Shown here in pieces: positions 51,914 through 60,198 of a stretch of DNA of 64,000 nt (the stretch's first letter is position 1; each line of letters begins with the position of its first letter). Origin of the DNA: Emticicia sp040253585 (GTDB lineage Bacteria; Bacteroidota; Bacteroidia; Cytophagales; Spirosomataceae); assembly GCF_040253585.1 (NCBI RefSeq), contig NZ_JBELAU010000003.1, positions 1-64,000 on the forward strand. The letters are read 5' to 3'. The position numbers were made by a program, and so were the translations under genes. The notes beneath the pieces are model-generated. The model was not told the DNA's origin, searched no databases, and saw only the letters and a program-made list of their open reading frames with translations.

Positions 51914-54900
51914 ATGCAATTTTCTCACCTACATAATCATACCCAGTTTTCGTTACTTGATGGAGCTTCCGACATCAAAAAACTCTTCAAAAAAGCCCAA
52001 GCCGATAATATGCCTGCTATGGCCATTACCGACCACGGGAATATGTTTGGCGTTTTTGATTTTGTGTCAACAGCTGGAAAGTTTGGTGTAAAACCAATCG
52101 TTGGCTGTGAGTTTTATGTGGTTGAAGACCACCATCGTAAGCAATTTACGAAAGAGCAAAAAGACAAGCGTTTTCACCAGCTTTTGTTAGCAAAAAACGC
52201 TCAAGGTTATAAAAATCTCGTAAAACTCTGCTCTTTGGGTTATATAGAAGGTCTTTACGGTAAATATCCCCGTATCACGAAGGCCATGATTGACCAGTAC
52301 AAAGATGGTTTGATTGCCACTACGTGCTGTATTGGAGCTTCTGTGCCACAAATGATTCTGAAAAAAGGAGAAGAAGAGGGAGAAAAAGAATTTCAATGGT
52401 GGCTGGATAGATTTGGGGAAGATTATTACGTAGAACTTCAACGACATGATATTCCTGAGCAAATAAAAGCCAATGAGGTTTTGGTGAAATTTGCTAAGAA
52501 ATACCAAGTTAAGGTAATCGCCTCGAACGATAGTCACTACGTTGACCAGCAAGATTGGGTAGCTCACGATATTTTGTTGTGTGTAAATACCAACGAAAAA
52601 TTTTCTACGCCTTCGGCCAAAGATTTTAATGATGATGAGGGCTCATCAAAAGATACTCGTTTTGCTTTCTACAACGACCAGTTTTATTTCAAGACTACGC
52701 AGGAAATGACCACGTTGTTTAGCGATATGCCCGAGGCTATTGATAACACCAACGAGATTGTTTCTAAGGTCGAAACCTTAAAATTGAAGCGTGACATCAT
52801 GCTTCCCAACTTCCCGATTCCGAACGAATTTAAAATTCATGATGATGATGTTGCCAATCAGTGGGAATACTTGAAACACTTGACTTACGAAGGTGCAAGA
52901 AAACGTTACAGTGAGATAGGAGTGGAGGTGCAAGAACGCCTCGATTTTGAGCTATTCACCATCAAATCAATGGGTTTTGCAGGTTACTTTCTCATAGTTT
53001 CTGACTTTATAAAGGCTGGGCGAGACATGGGCGTAATGATTGGGCCAGGTCGTGGTTCGGCGGCAGGTTCGGCAGTGGCGTATTGCATCGGTATCACTAA
53101 TATCGACCCTATCAAATACCAATTACTTTTTGAGCGTTTCTTGAATCCTGACCGTAAGTCAATGCCCGATATTGATACCGACTTTGACGATGAAGGTCGC
53201 CAAAAAGTGATTGATTATGTGGTGCAAAAATATACCAAAAATCAAGTGGCTCAAATCATTACTTACGGTACGATGGCCACTAAATCATCTATCAAAGATG
53301 TAGCCCGAGTTATGGAATTACCTTTGGCCGATGCCAATTATATCGTGAAATTGGTGCCTGATAAACCCGCCTATGGCATTGATTTCGAGAAAATGGTCAA
53401 TTATCCACTCGAAGGAAAAGGCAGCTTGGCGGATATTGGTGTACAACCCGACGAGATTGAGAATGTTAAGAAGTTTAGAGCCATGTATAATGGTAATGAC
53501 CTCACAGGCAAGGTTTTACAACAAGCTCATAGGCTTGAAGGAACGGTACGAAACACGGGTATTCATGCGGCGGGTATCATCATTGCTCCCGAAGATTTAT
53601 TCAATATTTTACCTGTTTCAACTTCAAAAGAAACAGAATTATTGATTACACAATACGAAGGGAAAATTATTGAAGATGCGGGTGTAATCAAGATGGACTT
53701 TTTAGGTCTGCGAAACTTGACGATTATCAAAGATTGTCTCCGAATGATTAAAGAAAATCATGGGGTAGAAATTGATATTGATAATATTCCGCTCGACGAT
53801 AAGCTGACGTACGAACTTTTTCAACGAGGCGAAACCAACGCAGTTTTCCAGTTTGAATCCGATGGTATGAAAAAATACATGAAGGAACTCAAACCCGATA
53901 GACTTGATGACTTGATTGCGATGAATGCCTTGTATAGACCTGGGCCGATTGCCTATATCCCTAACTTTATCAACCGTAAACACGGTAGGGAAGAGGTAAA
54001 GTATGATTTGGCCGATATGGAAGAGTTTTTGGGAGAAACTTATGGAATTACAGTGTATCAGGAGCAGGTAATGCTTTTATCGCAAAAATTGGCAGGTTTC
54101 TCGAAAGGTGATGCCGATGTTTTGCGTAAAGCTATGGGTAAAAAAGACCGTGCAACACTCGATAAACTTAAACCAAAGTTTATGGACGGTGCAATGGCCA
54201 AAGGACACGATGGAAAAACACTTGAAAAAGTGTGGACTGACTGGGAAGCGTTTGCCTCTTATGCCTTCAATAAATCGCATTCGACTTGTTATGCGTTTGT
54301 TGCCTATCAAACTGCTTATTTGAAGGCTCATTATACCTCCGAATACATGGCGGCCGTTATGACTTCCCAATTAGGAAATATTGATAAAATTACATTTTTC
54401 ATGGAAGAATGTAAGGCTCTGGGCTTGAATGTACTTGGGCCAGATGTCAATGAATCTCAAAAGCAATTTAGTGTCAACAAGCAAGGGGATATTCGTTTCG
54501 GAATGGGGGGAATTAAAGGCTCGGGTGATGCGGCAGTTGATGCCATTATTGAGGAACGGAAGAAAGGTCATTTTACTGATATTTTTGATTTTATTACTCG
54601 TGTAAACCTACGAACAGTCAACAAGAAAACCCTCGAATCTTTTGCTTATGCTGGTGCTTTCGATTGCTTCACAGATTTGCATCGAGGTCAATTCTTTGAT
54701 GAAACCGAAGGCACAACGTTGATTGAAAAAATTATCAAATACGCCAATAAATACCATGAAAACAAAGATGCTGGGCAAAATTCACTCTTTGGGAATATGG
54801 GTGGAGCATTTGATATTGCCAAGCCTAAAATTCCAGAATGTGAAAAATGGGGTGATATTCAGAAACTAAAGTTTGAAAAGGAGGTCGTAGGATTTTATAT

Positions 54901-55492
54901 TTCGGGGCATCCGCTTGATGAATTTAGGCTCGAAATGCGTCGTTGTGTGCCGCTCGACCAAGTTTTTGACCCACTGAACGCTAATAAAGAATTTGCCATC
55001 GGCGGGGTTGTAACGAGTGTGATGCACAAGACCTCCAAAAATGGAAATCCATTCGGAATTATGAAAATTGAAGATTATAATTCAAGTATGGAAATGATGT
55101 TTTTTGGGCAAGACTTTGTTAATTTCTCTAAGTATATGCAAGTTGGATTGTTTTTATTCATTCGTGGAAAAATACAAACCAAATGGGGGCGTGAAGGTGA
55201 TTTTGAGTTCAAGCCGCTCGGCATGGAATTATTGAGTGAAATCAGAAATAAACTATTCAAAGAAGTGAAAATTTCGTTGGGCTTACAGTTTGTAAATGCT
55301 CAGTTGATAGAGCAAATTCAAAAAACTACGGCTCGTTACCCAGGTAATTTTGACTTCAAAATGTCGGTTTATGATTCCGAAGAAAAAATGGATGTAATGT
55401 TGCTTTCTCGTAAGCAAAAAGTAGCTTCAACCAACGATTTTGTAAAAGAATTGAAAGAATTAGTTGGTGAAGAGAATGTTGTTTTAGCGTAA
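51914..55492 (+). CDS. dnaE: DNA polymerase III alpha subunit
   Basis: The protein has 1,192 residues, normal for a DnaE1-type replicative polymerase. The PHP domain begins FSHLHNHTQFSLLDGASDIK, the palm holds GPGRGSAAGSAVAY and PDIDTDFDDEGR (near residue 417) with two of the catalytic aspartates. HHH and OB-fold regions follow (FAIGGVVTSVMHKTSKNG near 1030). It copies both strands at the fork within the holoenzyme. The gene is followed by a toxin-antitoxin module, then trxA. Confidence 0.98.
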   Translation: MQFSHLHNHTQFSLLDGASDIKKLFKKAQADNMPAMAITDHGNMFGVFDFVSTAGKFGVKPIVGCEFYVVEDHHRKQFTKEQKDKRFHQLLLAKNAQGYKNLVKLCSLGYIEGLYGKYPRITKAMIDQYKDGLIATTCCIGASVPQMILKKGEEEGEKEFQWWLDRFGEDYYVELQRHDIPEQIKANEVLVKFAKKYQVKVIASNDSHYVDQQDWVAHDILLCVNTNEKFSTPSAKDFNDDEGSSKDTRFAFYNDQFYFKTTQEMTTLFSDMPEAIDNTNEIVSKVETLKLKRDIMLPNFPIPNEFKIHDDDVANQWEYLKHLTYEGARKRYSEIGVEVQERLDFELFTIKSMGFAGYFLIVSDFIKAGRDMGVMIGPGRGSAAGSAVAYCIGITNIDPIKYQLLFERFLNPDRKSMPDIDTDFDDEGRQKVIDYVVQKYTKNQVAQIITYGTMATKSSIKDVARVMELPLADANYIVKLVPDKPAYGIDFEKMVNYPLEGKGSLADIGVQPDEIENVKKFRAMYNGNDLTGKVLQQAHRLEGTVRNTGIHAAGIIIAPEDLFNILPVSTSKETELLITQYEGKIIEDAGVIKMDFLGLRNLTIIKDCLRMIKENHGVEIDIDNIPLDDKLTYELFQRGETNAVFQFESDGMKKYMKELKPDRLDDLIAMNALYRPGPIAYIPNFINRKHGREEVKYDLADMEEFLGETYGITVYQEQVMLLSQKLAGFSKGDADVLRKAMGKKDRATLDKLKPKFMDGAMAKGHDGKTLEKVWTDWEAFASYAFNKSHSTCYAFVAYQTAYLKAHYTSEYMAAVMTSQLGNIDKITFFMEECKALGLNVLGPDVNESQKQFSVNKQGDIRFGMGGIKGSGDAAVDAIIEERKKGHFTDIFDFITRVNLRTVNKKTLESFAYAGAFDCFTDLHRGQFFDETEGTTLIEKIIKYANKYHENKDAGQNSLFGNMGGAFDIAKPKIPECEKWGDIQKLKFEKEVVGFYISGHPLDEFRLEMRRCVPLDQVFDPLNANKEFAIGGVVTSVMHKTSKNGNPFGIMKIEDYNSSMEMMFFGQDFVNFSKYMQVGLFLFIRGKIQTKWGREGDFEFKPLGMELLSEIRNKLFKEVKISLGLQFVNAQLIEQIQKTTARYPGNFDFKMSVYDSEEKMDVMLLSRKQKVASTNDFVKELKELVGEENVVLA

Positions 55493-55557
55493 AAAGCACT
55501 AATTTGTTTTTTTCTCAAAAAGAAGTATTTTTACATCATATCTATAATAACAAAAAA

Positions 55558-55731
55558 ATGTTAACAAGAGAGAGAGTAATAAGCGATATTAAAAATATGC
55601 CTAATGAATTTTCTATCGACGAACTTGTTGAAAGACTTCTCTTTATTAGTGCAGTAGAAAAAGGCATGGAGCAAGATGATAAAAATGAAGTAATGACCAC
55701 TGAAGAATTAAAACTAAAATTGGGAAAATGA
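55558..55731 (+). CDS. Putative antitoxin of a ParE-type toxin-antitoxin module
   Basis: The protein has 57 residues from the ATG at 55558. MPNEFSIDELVERLLFISAV is an amphipathic, helix-rich start, followed by an acidic segment and a TTEELKLKLGK tail. It overlaps the next gene by four bases (ATGA), the usual layout of such pairs. No DNA-binding motif can be named with confidence. Confidence 0.75.
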   Translation: MLTRERVISDIKNMPNEFSIDELVERLLFISAVEKGMEQDDKNEVMTTEELKLKLGK

Positions 55732-56018
55732 TTAGTATTCATTGGTCAAATAAAGTTTTTGATGATATTCTTTTAATTAAAGAGCATTTGGGACATAGTT
55801 CAGAAGTTTTAGCCGATAGGTTTGTAGATAAAGTATTTGAGAAAGTTGAGTTGTTGAAGACTTTTCCTCAAATTGGCAAAATGGTGACAGAGTTTAATAG
55901 GAAAGATATTAGAGAGTTGATTTTTAAGCAGTACAGGATTGTTTATAGAATTAGAAATGAGGAGAAAATTATTCAGCATTCTTCTCGTCCGATGTCATAC
56001 GAGTCAATTTTTGAGTAA
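55728..56018 (+). CDS. RelE/ParE-family toxin
   Basis: The protein has 96 residues. ISIHWSNKVFDDILLIKEHL, LLKTFPQIGKMV, DIRELIFKQYRIVYRI and the SSRPM end follow ParE toxins, which stall growth by gyrase inhibition or (RelE) mRNA cleavage. The segment between YRIRNEEK and HSSRP is a few residues shorter than usual, so activity is not certain. Four-base overlap with the antitoxin gene. Confidence 0.85.
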   Translation: MISIHWSNKVFDDILLIKEHLGHSSEVLADRFVDKVFEKVELLKTFPQIGKMVTEFNRKDIRELIFKQYRIVYRIRNEEKIIQHSSRPMSYESIFE

Positions 56019-56148
56019 AATCTAAGCATTTTTCTTATTGAAAAGGTAATTCATTTTGAAAGGAACTTTTATTTATTACTGTTTTGTTATCCAATCAATA
56101 AAACAAATTATAAATAATATTTTTATTTCCGAAGAGGAATTTACAGAA

Positions 56149-56472
56149 ATGGCAGGTAAAGCAATTGAAATTACAGATGCAAGTTTTGCAGACTTAATCA
56201 AATCGGACACACCAGTATTAGTTGATTTTTGGGCAGAATGGTGTGGACCATGTAAAATGATAGGACCAGTTGTTGAGGAAATTGCTGGTGAATATGAAGG
56301 AAAAGCAATTGTTGGCAAGATGGATGTTGATGCTAACTCGAACGTTCCAGCAAGTTTTGGTATCCGCTCAATTCCTACTTTGATGATTTTTAAAGGTGGA
56401 GTAATGGTTGATAAAATTGTTGGTGCAGTGCCTAAGCATATCCTTACTTCAAAATTAGAAGCTCACGTTTAA
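56149..56472 (+). CDS. trxA: Thioredoxin
   Basis: The protein has 107 residues from the ATG at 56149. DFWAEWCGPCKMIGPVVEEIA holds the redox motif WCGPC; RSIPTLMIFKGG has the cis-proline. It is a cytoplasmic disulfide reductase. An upstream extension to 56056 is not family-like. Confidence 0.97.
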   Translation: MAGKAIEITDASFADLIKSDTPVLVDFWAEWCGPCKMIGPVVEEIAGEYEGKAIVGKMDVDANSNVPASFGIRSIPTLMIFKGGVMVDKIVGAVPKHILTSKLEAHV

Positions 56473-56493
56473 GATAATTCTTATTATAGATTT

Positions 56494-56525
56494 AAGCCTC
56501 TGTTTTCATAGACAGAGGCTTTTTT
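56494..56525 (+). terminator. Terminator of trxA
   Basis: AAGCCTCTGT pairs with ACAGAGGCTT around a short loop, then a T run. Confidence 0.9.
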
Positions 56526-56554
56526 GTTGGTGAATATTTATTAAGACTAAAAAA

Positions 56555-57253
56555 TCATATAAAGTTTTGGATTAACTTTTGGGCTAATTCAGGAACCCCA
56601 ACAGTAGCTGTTTCAGTAATAAAAGTCAAATTTTGATAGAGGTTTGAAACCTCGGGCATGTTGGGGTCAATGATATATTTTGGAGCATCGTCAGATACAT
56701 AGCCTATCAATCCAGCAGCGGGATAAACTTGCATCGAAGTACCAATTACTACAAAAATATCAGCATTAAGGCATAAATCAGCTGCTGGTTCAATCATTGG
56801 AACCATTTCACCAAACCAAACTATATGTGGGCGAAGCTGTCCTCCATCTTCGGCCAAATCTCCAATTTCGATAGATTTTGCCCCAATTTCATAAATTAAA
56901 TTATCGTTTTTTACGCTTCTTACCTTTGATAGTTCACCATGAAGATGCAAAACATTTGTTGAACCCGCTTTTTCGTGCAAGCCGTCAACATTTTGAGTAA
57001 TGATTCTTACATCAAAGTATTTTTCTAAGTCAGCCAGTGCCAGATGGCCAGCATTTGGTTTTGCTTCAGCGGCCTTTGCACGGCGTTCGTTATAAAATTG
57101 TAAAACCAACTTTGGGTTTTTACGCCAACCTTCGGGAGTTGCTACTTCTTCGATACTATGATTTTCCCACAAACCTCCCGCATCACGAAATGTCATGATG
57201 CCACTTTCAGCACTAATGCCCGCACCTGTTAAAACTACAAGTTTCTTTTTCAT
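56555..57253 (-). CDS. SIR2-family NAD-dependent protein deacylase
   Basis: The protein has 232 residues. LTGAGISAESGIMTFRD binds NAD, ITQNVDGLHEKAGSTNVLHLHGEL holds the catalytic histidine, and IGTSMQVYPAAGLI is the third NAD segment. The FYNERR motif has the Tyr and Arg that in class III (SIRT5/CobB) sirtuins favour acidic acyl groups, so desuccinylase or demalonylase activity is possible. No zinc cysteines are evident in the short middle region, which is common in this class of bacterial enzyme. Confidence 0.92.
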   Translation of the reverse strand: MKKKLVVLTGAGISAESGIMTFRDAGGLWENHSIEEVATPEGWRKNPKLVLQFYNERRAKAAEAKPNAGHLALADLEKYFDVRIITQNVDGLHEKAGSTNVLHLHGELSKVRSVKNDNLIYEIGAKSIEIGDLAEDGGQLRPHIVWFGEMVPMIEPAADLCLNADIFVVIGTSMQVYPAAGLIGYVSDDAPKYIIDPNMPEVSNLYQNLTFITETATVGVPELAQKLIQNFI

Positions 57254-57281
57254 ATTTTCTTGTATTTATATGATACAAAAA

Positions 57282-57318
57282 TGGCACAACTAATTATTAT
57301 TTCTAATAAGTTGTGCCA
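57282..57318 (-). terminator. Terminator of topA
   Basis: TGGCACAACT pairs with AGTTGTGCCA around a loop of about 17 bases, with a T run on the minus strand. Confidence 0.85.
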
Positions 57319-57342
57319 CATATTTTATAACGTGAAGGCATA

Positions 57343-57376
57343 ATTCACCATTTACCATTTATCATTTACCATTAAA
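57343..57376. repeat. CACCATTTACCATTTATCATTT-type short repeat
   Basis: Iterated CCATTTA/TCATTTA words lie just past the topA stop codon. It is one of several short AT-rich repeat families in the window's intergenic gaps. Confidence 0.55.
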
Positions 57377-57377
57377 A

Positions 57378-59846
57378 TCAACCATTTGCCAATTTCAAGC
57401 AATCTTCCAAAGTCAATGTTGCTGGGTCAGTTCCTTTTGGAATTTTTACGTTGCGTTTACCTGCTTTGATGTATGGCCCATATTGCCCATTAAGTACTTG
57501 AATTGTTTTATTTTCTTCAAATTCCTTAATTATTTTATTGCTTTCTGCTGCTTTTTTAGCTTTAATAATTTCAATTGCACCTTCAACTGTAAGTGTCGAT
57601 GGGTCAGTTTTCTTATCAATATTATAATATTTATCGCCGTGTTTTACATAAGGACCGAATCTTCCTTTGCCGATATTCACGGCCAAACCTTCATAAATAC
57701 CTAAATCTTTAGGCTGAGACAAATCATTACTGTTTCGCTGAATTGTTATTAGCTCAATAGCCCTCGCTTGGTCAATCAGATAAGGGTCTTCAGTTTTGTC
57801 AATATTATAAAATTTGTCGTTATGTTTGATATACGGCCCAAACTTACCGATTGAAACAATAATTGGTAAGTCTTCAAAGAAACCAACTTCTCTTGGGAGT
57901 TTAGGTAAATCAAATAATGCCAAACCCTCTTCAAGTGTGATAGTATCAATCAACTGTCCTTTTTTCAGACTTACGAAAGTTGGTTTTTCATCATCGTCTT
58001 TTTCTCCGATTTGCACGTACGGCCCAAATTTTCCAATCTTTACCGAAACCTTTTTGCCTGATTTTGGGTCGATGCCAAGTTCACGAGTTCCTGCTGTTGA
58101 TTTTACATCTGATGCTTGCTCAATTTTACTGTGAAAGTCTTTATAGAAGTTTGAAATAATATTTTGCCATTCAGCTTTGCCATCGGCCACAATATCAAAA
58201 TCTTTCTCAACTTTCGCCGTAAAATTATAGTCGATTACGGCATCAAAATTGTCAACAAGAAAATCATTAACCACCATTCCAACGTTGGTTGGGAACAGTT
58301 TAGCTTTCTCAGTGCCATAATTTTCTTTGGCCGTTCTTTCCGAAATTGCATTTTCTTTGAGTGTCAACTCTTTAAATTCTCTTTCTTTTCCTGGGCGGTC
58401 TTCTTTCACTACATAATTTCGCTTGATAATCGTCGAAATTGTAGGGGCATAAGTTGACGGACGGCCAATGCCCATTTCCTCAAGTTTCTTTACTAAACTT
58501 GCTTCAGTATATCGAGCTGGTGGTTTTGAAAAACGTTGAGTAGCTTTCATAATCGCCAAATCTAAAATCTGACCGATATTCAATGGAGGTAACATTCCTT
58601 TATTCTCCTCGTCTTCGTCATCGTTCGATTCGAGATAGACTTTCAAGAAACCGTCGAATTTAATTACCTCACCAGTTGCTACTAATTCTTCGTTGGTTGT
58701 AGAAATACCAATTGTTGCAATCGTGCGTTCAAGTTCAGCATCAGCCATTTGGGACGCAATCGAGCGTTTCCATATCAAATCGTACAAACGTTGCTCATTT
58801 CTATCACCGTCCACTTTTTCAGTACCAAAATCGGTCGGACGAATGGCTTCGTGGGCTTCTTGTGCCGACTCACTTTTGGTTTTATATTTACGAGTTTTGA
58901 CATATTTTTCGCCATAAGCATTTTCTATCTGCGTTTTTGCTTTCTCAATGGCCTCATCCGAAAGATTAGTCGAGTCCGTACGCATATATGAAATCTTACC
59001 TGCTTCGTAAAGCTTCTGTGCCACGGTCATGGTCTGCAAAACTGAGAAGCCTAATTTACGAGAGGCTTCTTGCTGCAAGGTTGAAGTTGTAAAAGGAGCA
59101 GCAGGCGATTTTTTAGCAGGTTTTACTTCAAGATTTTTGATTGTAAAGATTGCACCTATACATTTTTCAAGAAATGCTTTTGCATCGGCCTCTTTTTCAA
59201 AGTTTTTGCCCAGTTCGGCATTTAGAACTTTGCCTTTTTCTACAATAAATTGTGCAACAACTTTAAATGATGATTTTGAATCGTGGGCATCAATTTCACG
59301 TTCACGGTCAACTATCACTCTTACAGCTACAGACTGTACACGTCCAGCCGAAAGATTGGTGCGTTCGCCAGTACGAATTTTTTGCCATAAAACTGGCGAT
59401 AATTCAAATCCTACGAGTCTATCCAATACACGACGTGCTTGTTGTGCATTTACCAAATCCATATTTATTGTACGTGGATTCTGAATAGCAGTGGTGATAG
59501 CTTTCTTTGTAATCTCTCTGAAAACAATTCTTGGAGTTGCATCTGTCAAGCCCAATGCTTCTTTCAAATGCCAAGAAATAGCTTCTCCTTCTCGGTCATC
59601 ATCGGTTGCGAGCCAGACTGTTTCCGATTCTTTAGCCAATTTTTTTAACTCACTTATCACCTTTGTTTTATCGGATGATACTATATAATTAGGTAAAAAC
59701 TGATTTTTTACATCAATTCCTAATTCTTTATCAGGTAAATCTCTTACATGACCAAAACTTGACTTAACGGTGAAATCTTTGCCAAGATAACCCTCAATGG
59801 TCTTGGCTTTGGCAGGGGACTCAACTATAACTAAATTTTTCGACAT
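57378..59846 (-). CDS. topA: DNA topoisomerase I
   Basis: The protein has 822 residues. The TOPRIM domain begins KNLVIVESPAKAKTIEGYLG and shows ATDDDREGEAISWHL. The active-site tyrosine is in ISYMRTDSTNLS (about residue 287). Instead of zinc fingers the C-terminus has four repeats with GKFGPYVQIGE, GKFGPYIKHND, GRFGPYVKHGD and GQYGPYIKAGK. It relaxes negative supercoils. A -7 box and a distant TTG lie upstream at 59873-59900. Confidence 0.97.
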   Translation of the reverse strand: MSKNLVIVESPAKAKTIEGYLGKDFTVKSSFGHVRDLPDKELGIDVKNQFLPNYIVSSDKTKVISELKKLAKESETVWLATDDDREGEAISWHLKEALGLTDATPRIVFREITKKAITTAIQNPRTINMDLVNAQQARRVLDRLVGFELSPVLWQKIRTGERTNLSAGRVQSVAVRVIVDREREIDAHDSKSSFKVVAQFIVEKGKVLNAELGKNFEKEADAKAFLEKCIGAIFTIKNLEVKPAKKSPAAPFTTSTLQQEASRKLGFSVLQTMTVAQKLYEAGKISYMRTDSTNLSDEAIEKAKTQIENAYGEKYVKTRKYKTKSESAQEAHEAIRPTDFGTEKVDGDRNEQRLYDLIWKRSIASQMADAELERTIATIGISTTNEELVATGEVIKFDGFLKVYLESNDDEDEENKGMLPPLNIGQILDLAIMKATQRFSKPPARYTEASLVKKLEEMGIGRPSTYAPTISTIIKRNYVVKEDRPGKEREFKELTLKENAISERTAKENYGTEKAKLFPTNVGMVVNDFLVDNFDAVIDYNFTAKVEKDFDIVADGKAEWQNIISNFYKDFHSKIEQASDVKSTAGTRELGIDPKSGKKVSVKIGKFGPYVQIGEKDDDEKPTFVSLKKGQLIDTITLEEGLALFDLPKLPREVGFFEDLPIIVSIGKFGPYIKHNDKFYNIDKTEDPYLIDQARAIELITIQRNSNDLSQPKDLGIYEGLAVNIGKGRFGPYVKHGDKYYNIDKKTDPSTLTVEGAIEIIKAKKAAESNKIIKEFEENKTIQVLNGQYGPYIKAGKRNVKIPKGTDPATLTLEDCLKLANG

Positions 59847-59872
59847 CTATCCTGATTTTGATAATTTTGGCT

Positions 59873-59900
59873 CAAATATAAGCCTTGATTCATAAAACAA
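59873..59900 (-). promoter_or_regulatory. Candidate topA promoter
   Basis: On the minus strand TTG and TATATTTG are separated by 17 bases, slightly short of the usual 19-21. The -7 box matches TAnnTTTG. Confidence 0.4.
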
Positions 59901-60067
59901 CTATTTTCTGTGAAAAATTGCCAAAAAAATATCTTTTTTAATTGTTAAAACGATCGTTCGGATTACACAAAACTTTGCCCAAAAAGCAAAAAAAAGGTTT
60001 GTTGGATTAGATTTTGATTAAAATTGAGCTTTTTTTGATATATTTTTAAGATAATCGTCGTCAAAGG

Positions 60068-60098
60068 TTGTATTTACATTGCTTCTATTCTATTTTTG
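60068..60098 (+). promoter_or_regulatory. Bacteroidota-type promoter of the aconitase gene
   Basis: TTG at 60068-60070 and TATTTTTG at 60091-60098 are 20 bases apart, matching the -33/-7 pattern (TTG / TAnnTTTG). The rest of the 352-bp topA-aconitase spacer (59847-60198) holds a second, weaker TACTTTTG near 60134 and no gene. Confidence 0.7.
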
Positions 60099-60198
60099 CA
60101 AGAAATCATTCCTGTAATTAATCATAGTTTCGTACTTTTGTTCAACTCATAATTACATCGAATTTCGGTAACTATAAAATCTTAAATTATTTTAACTA

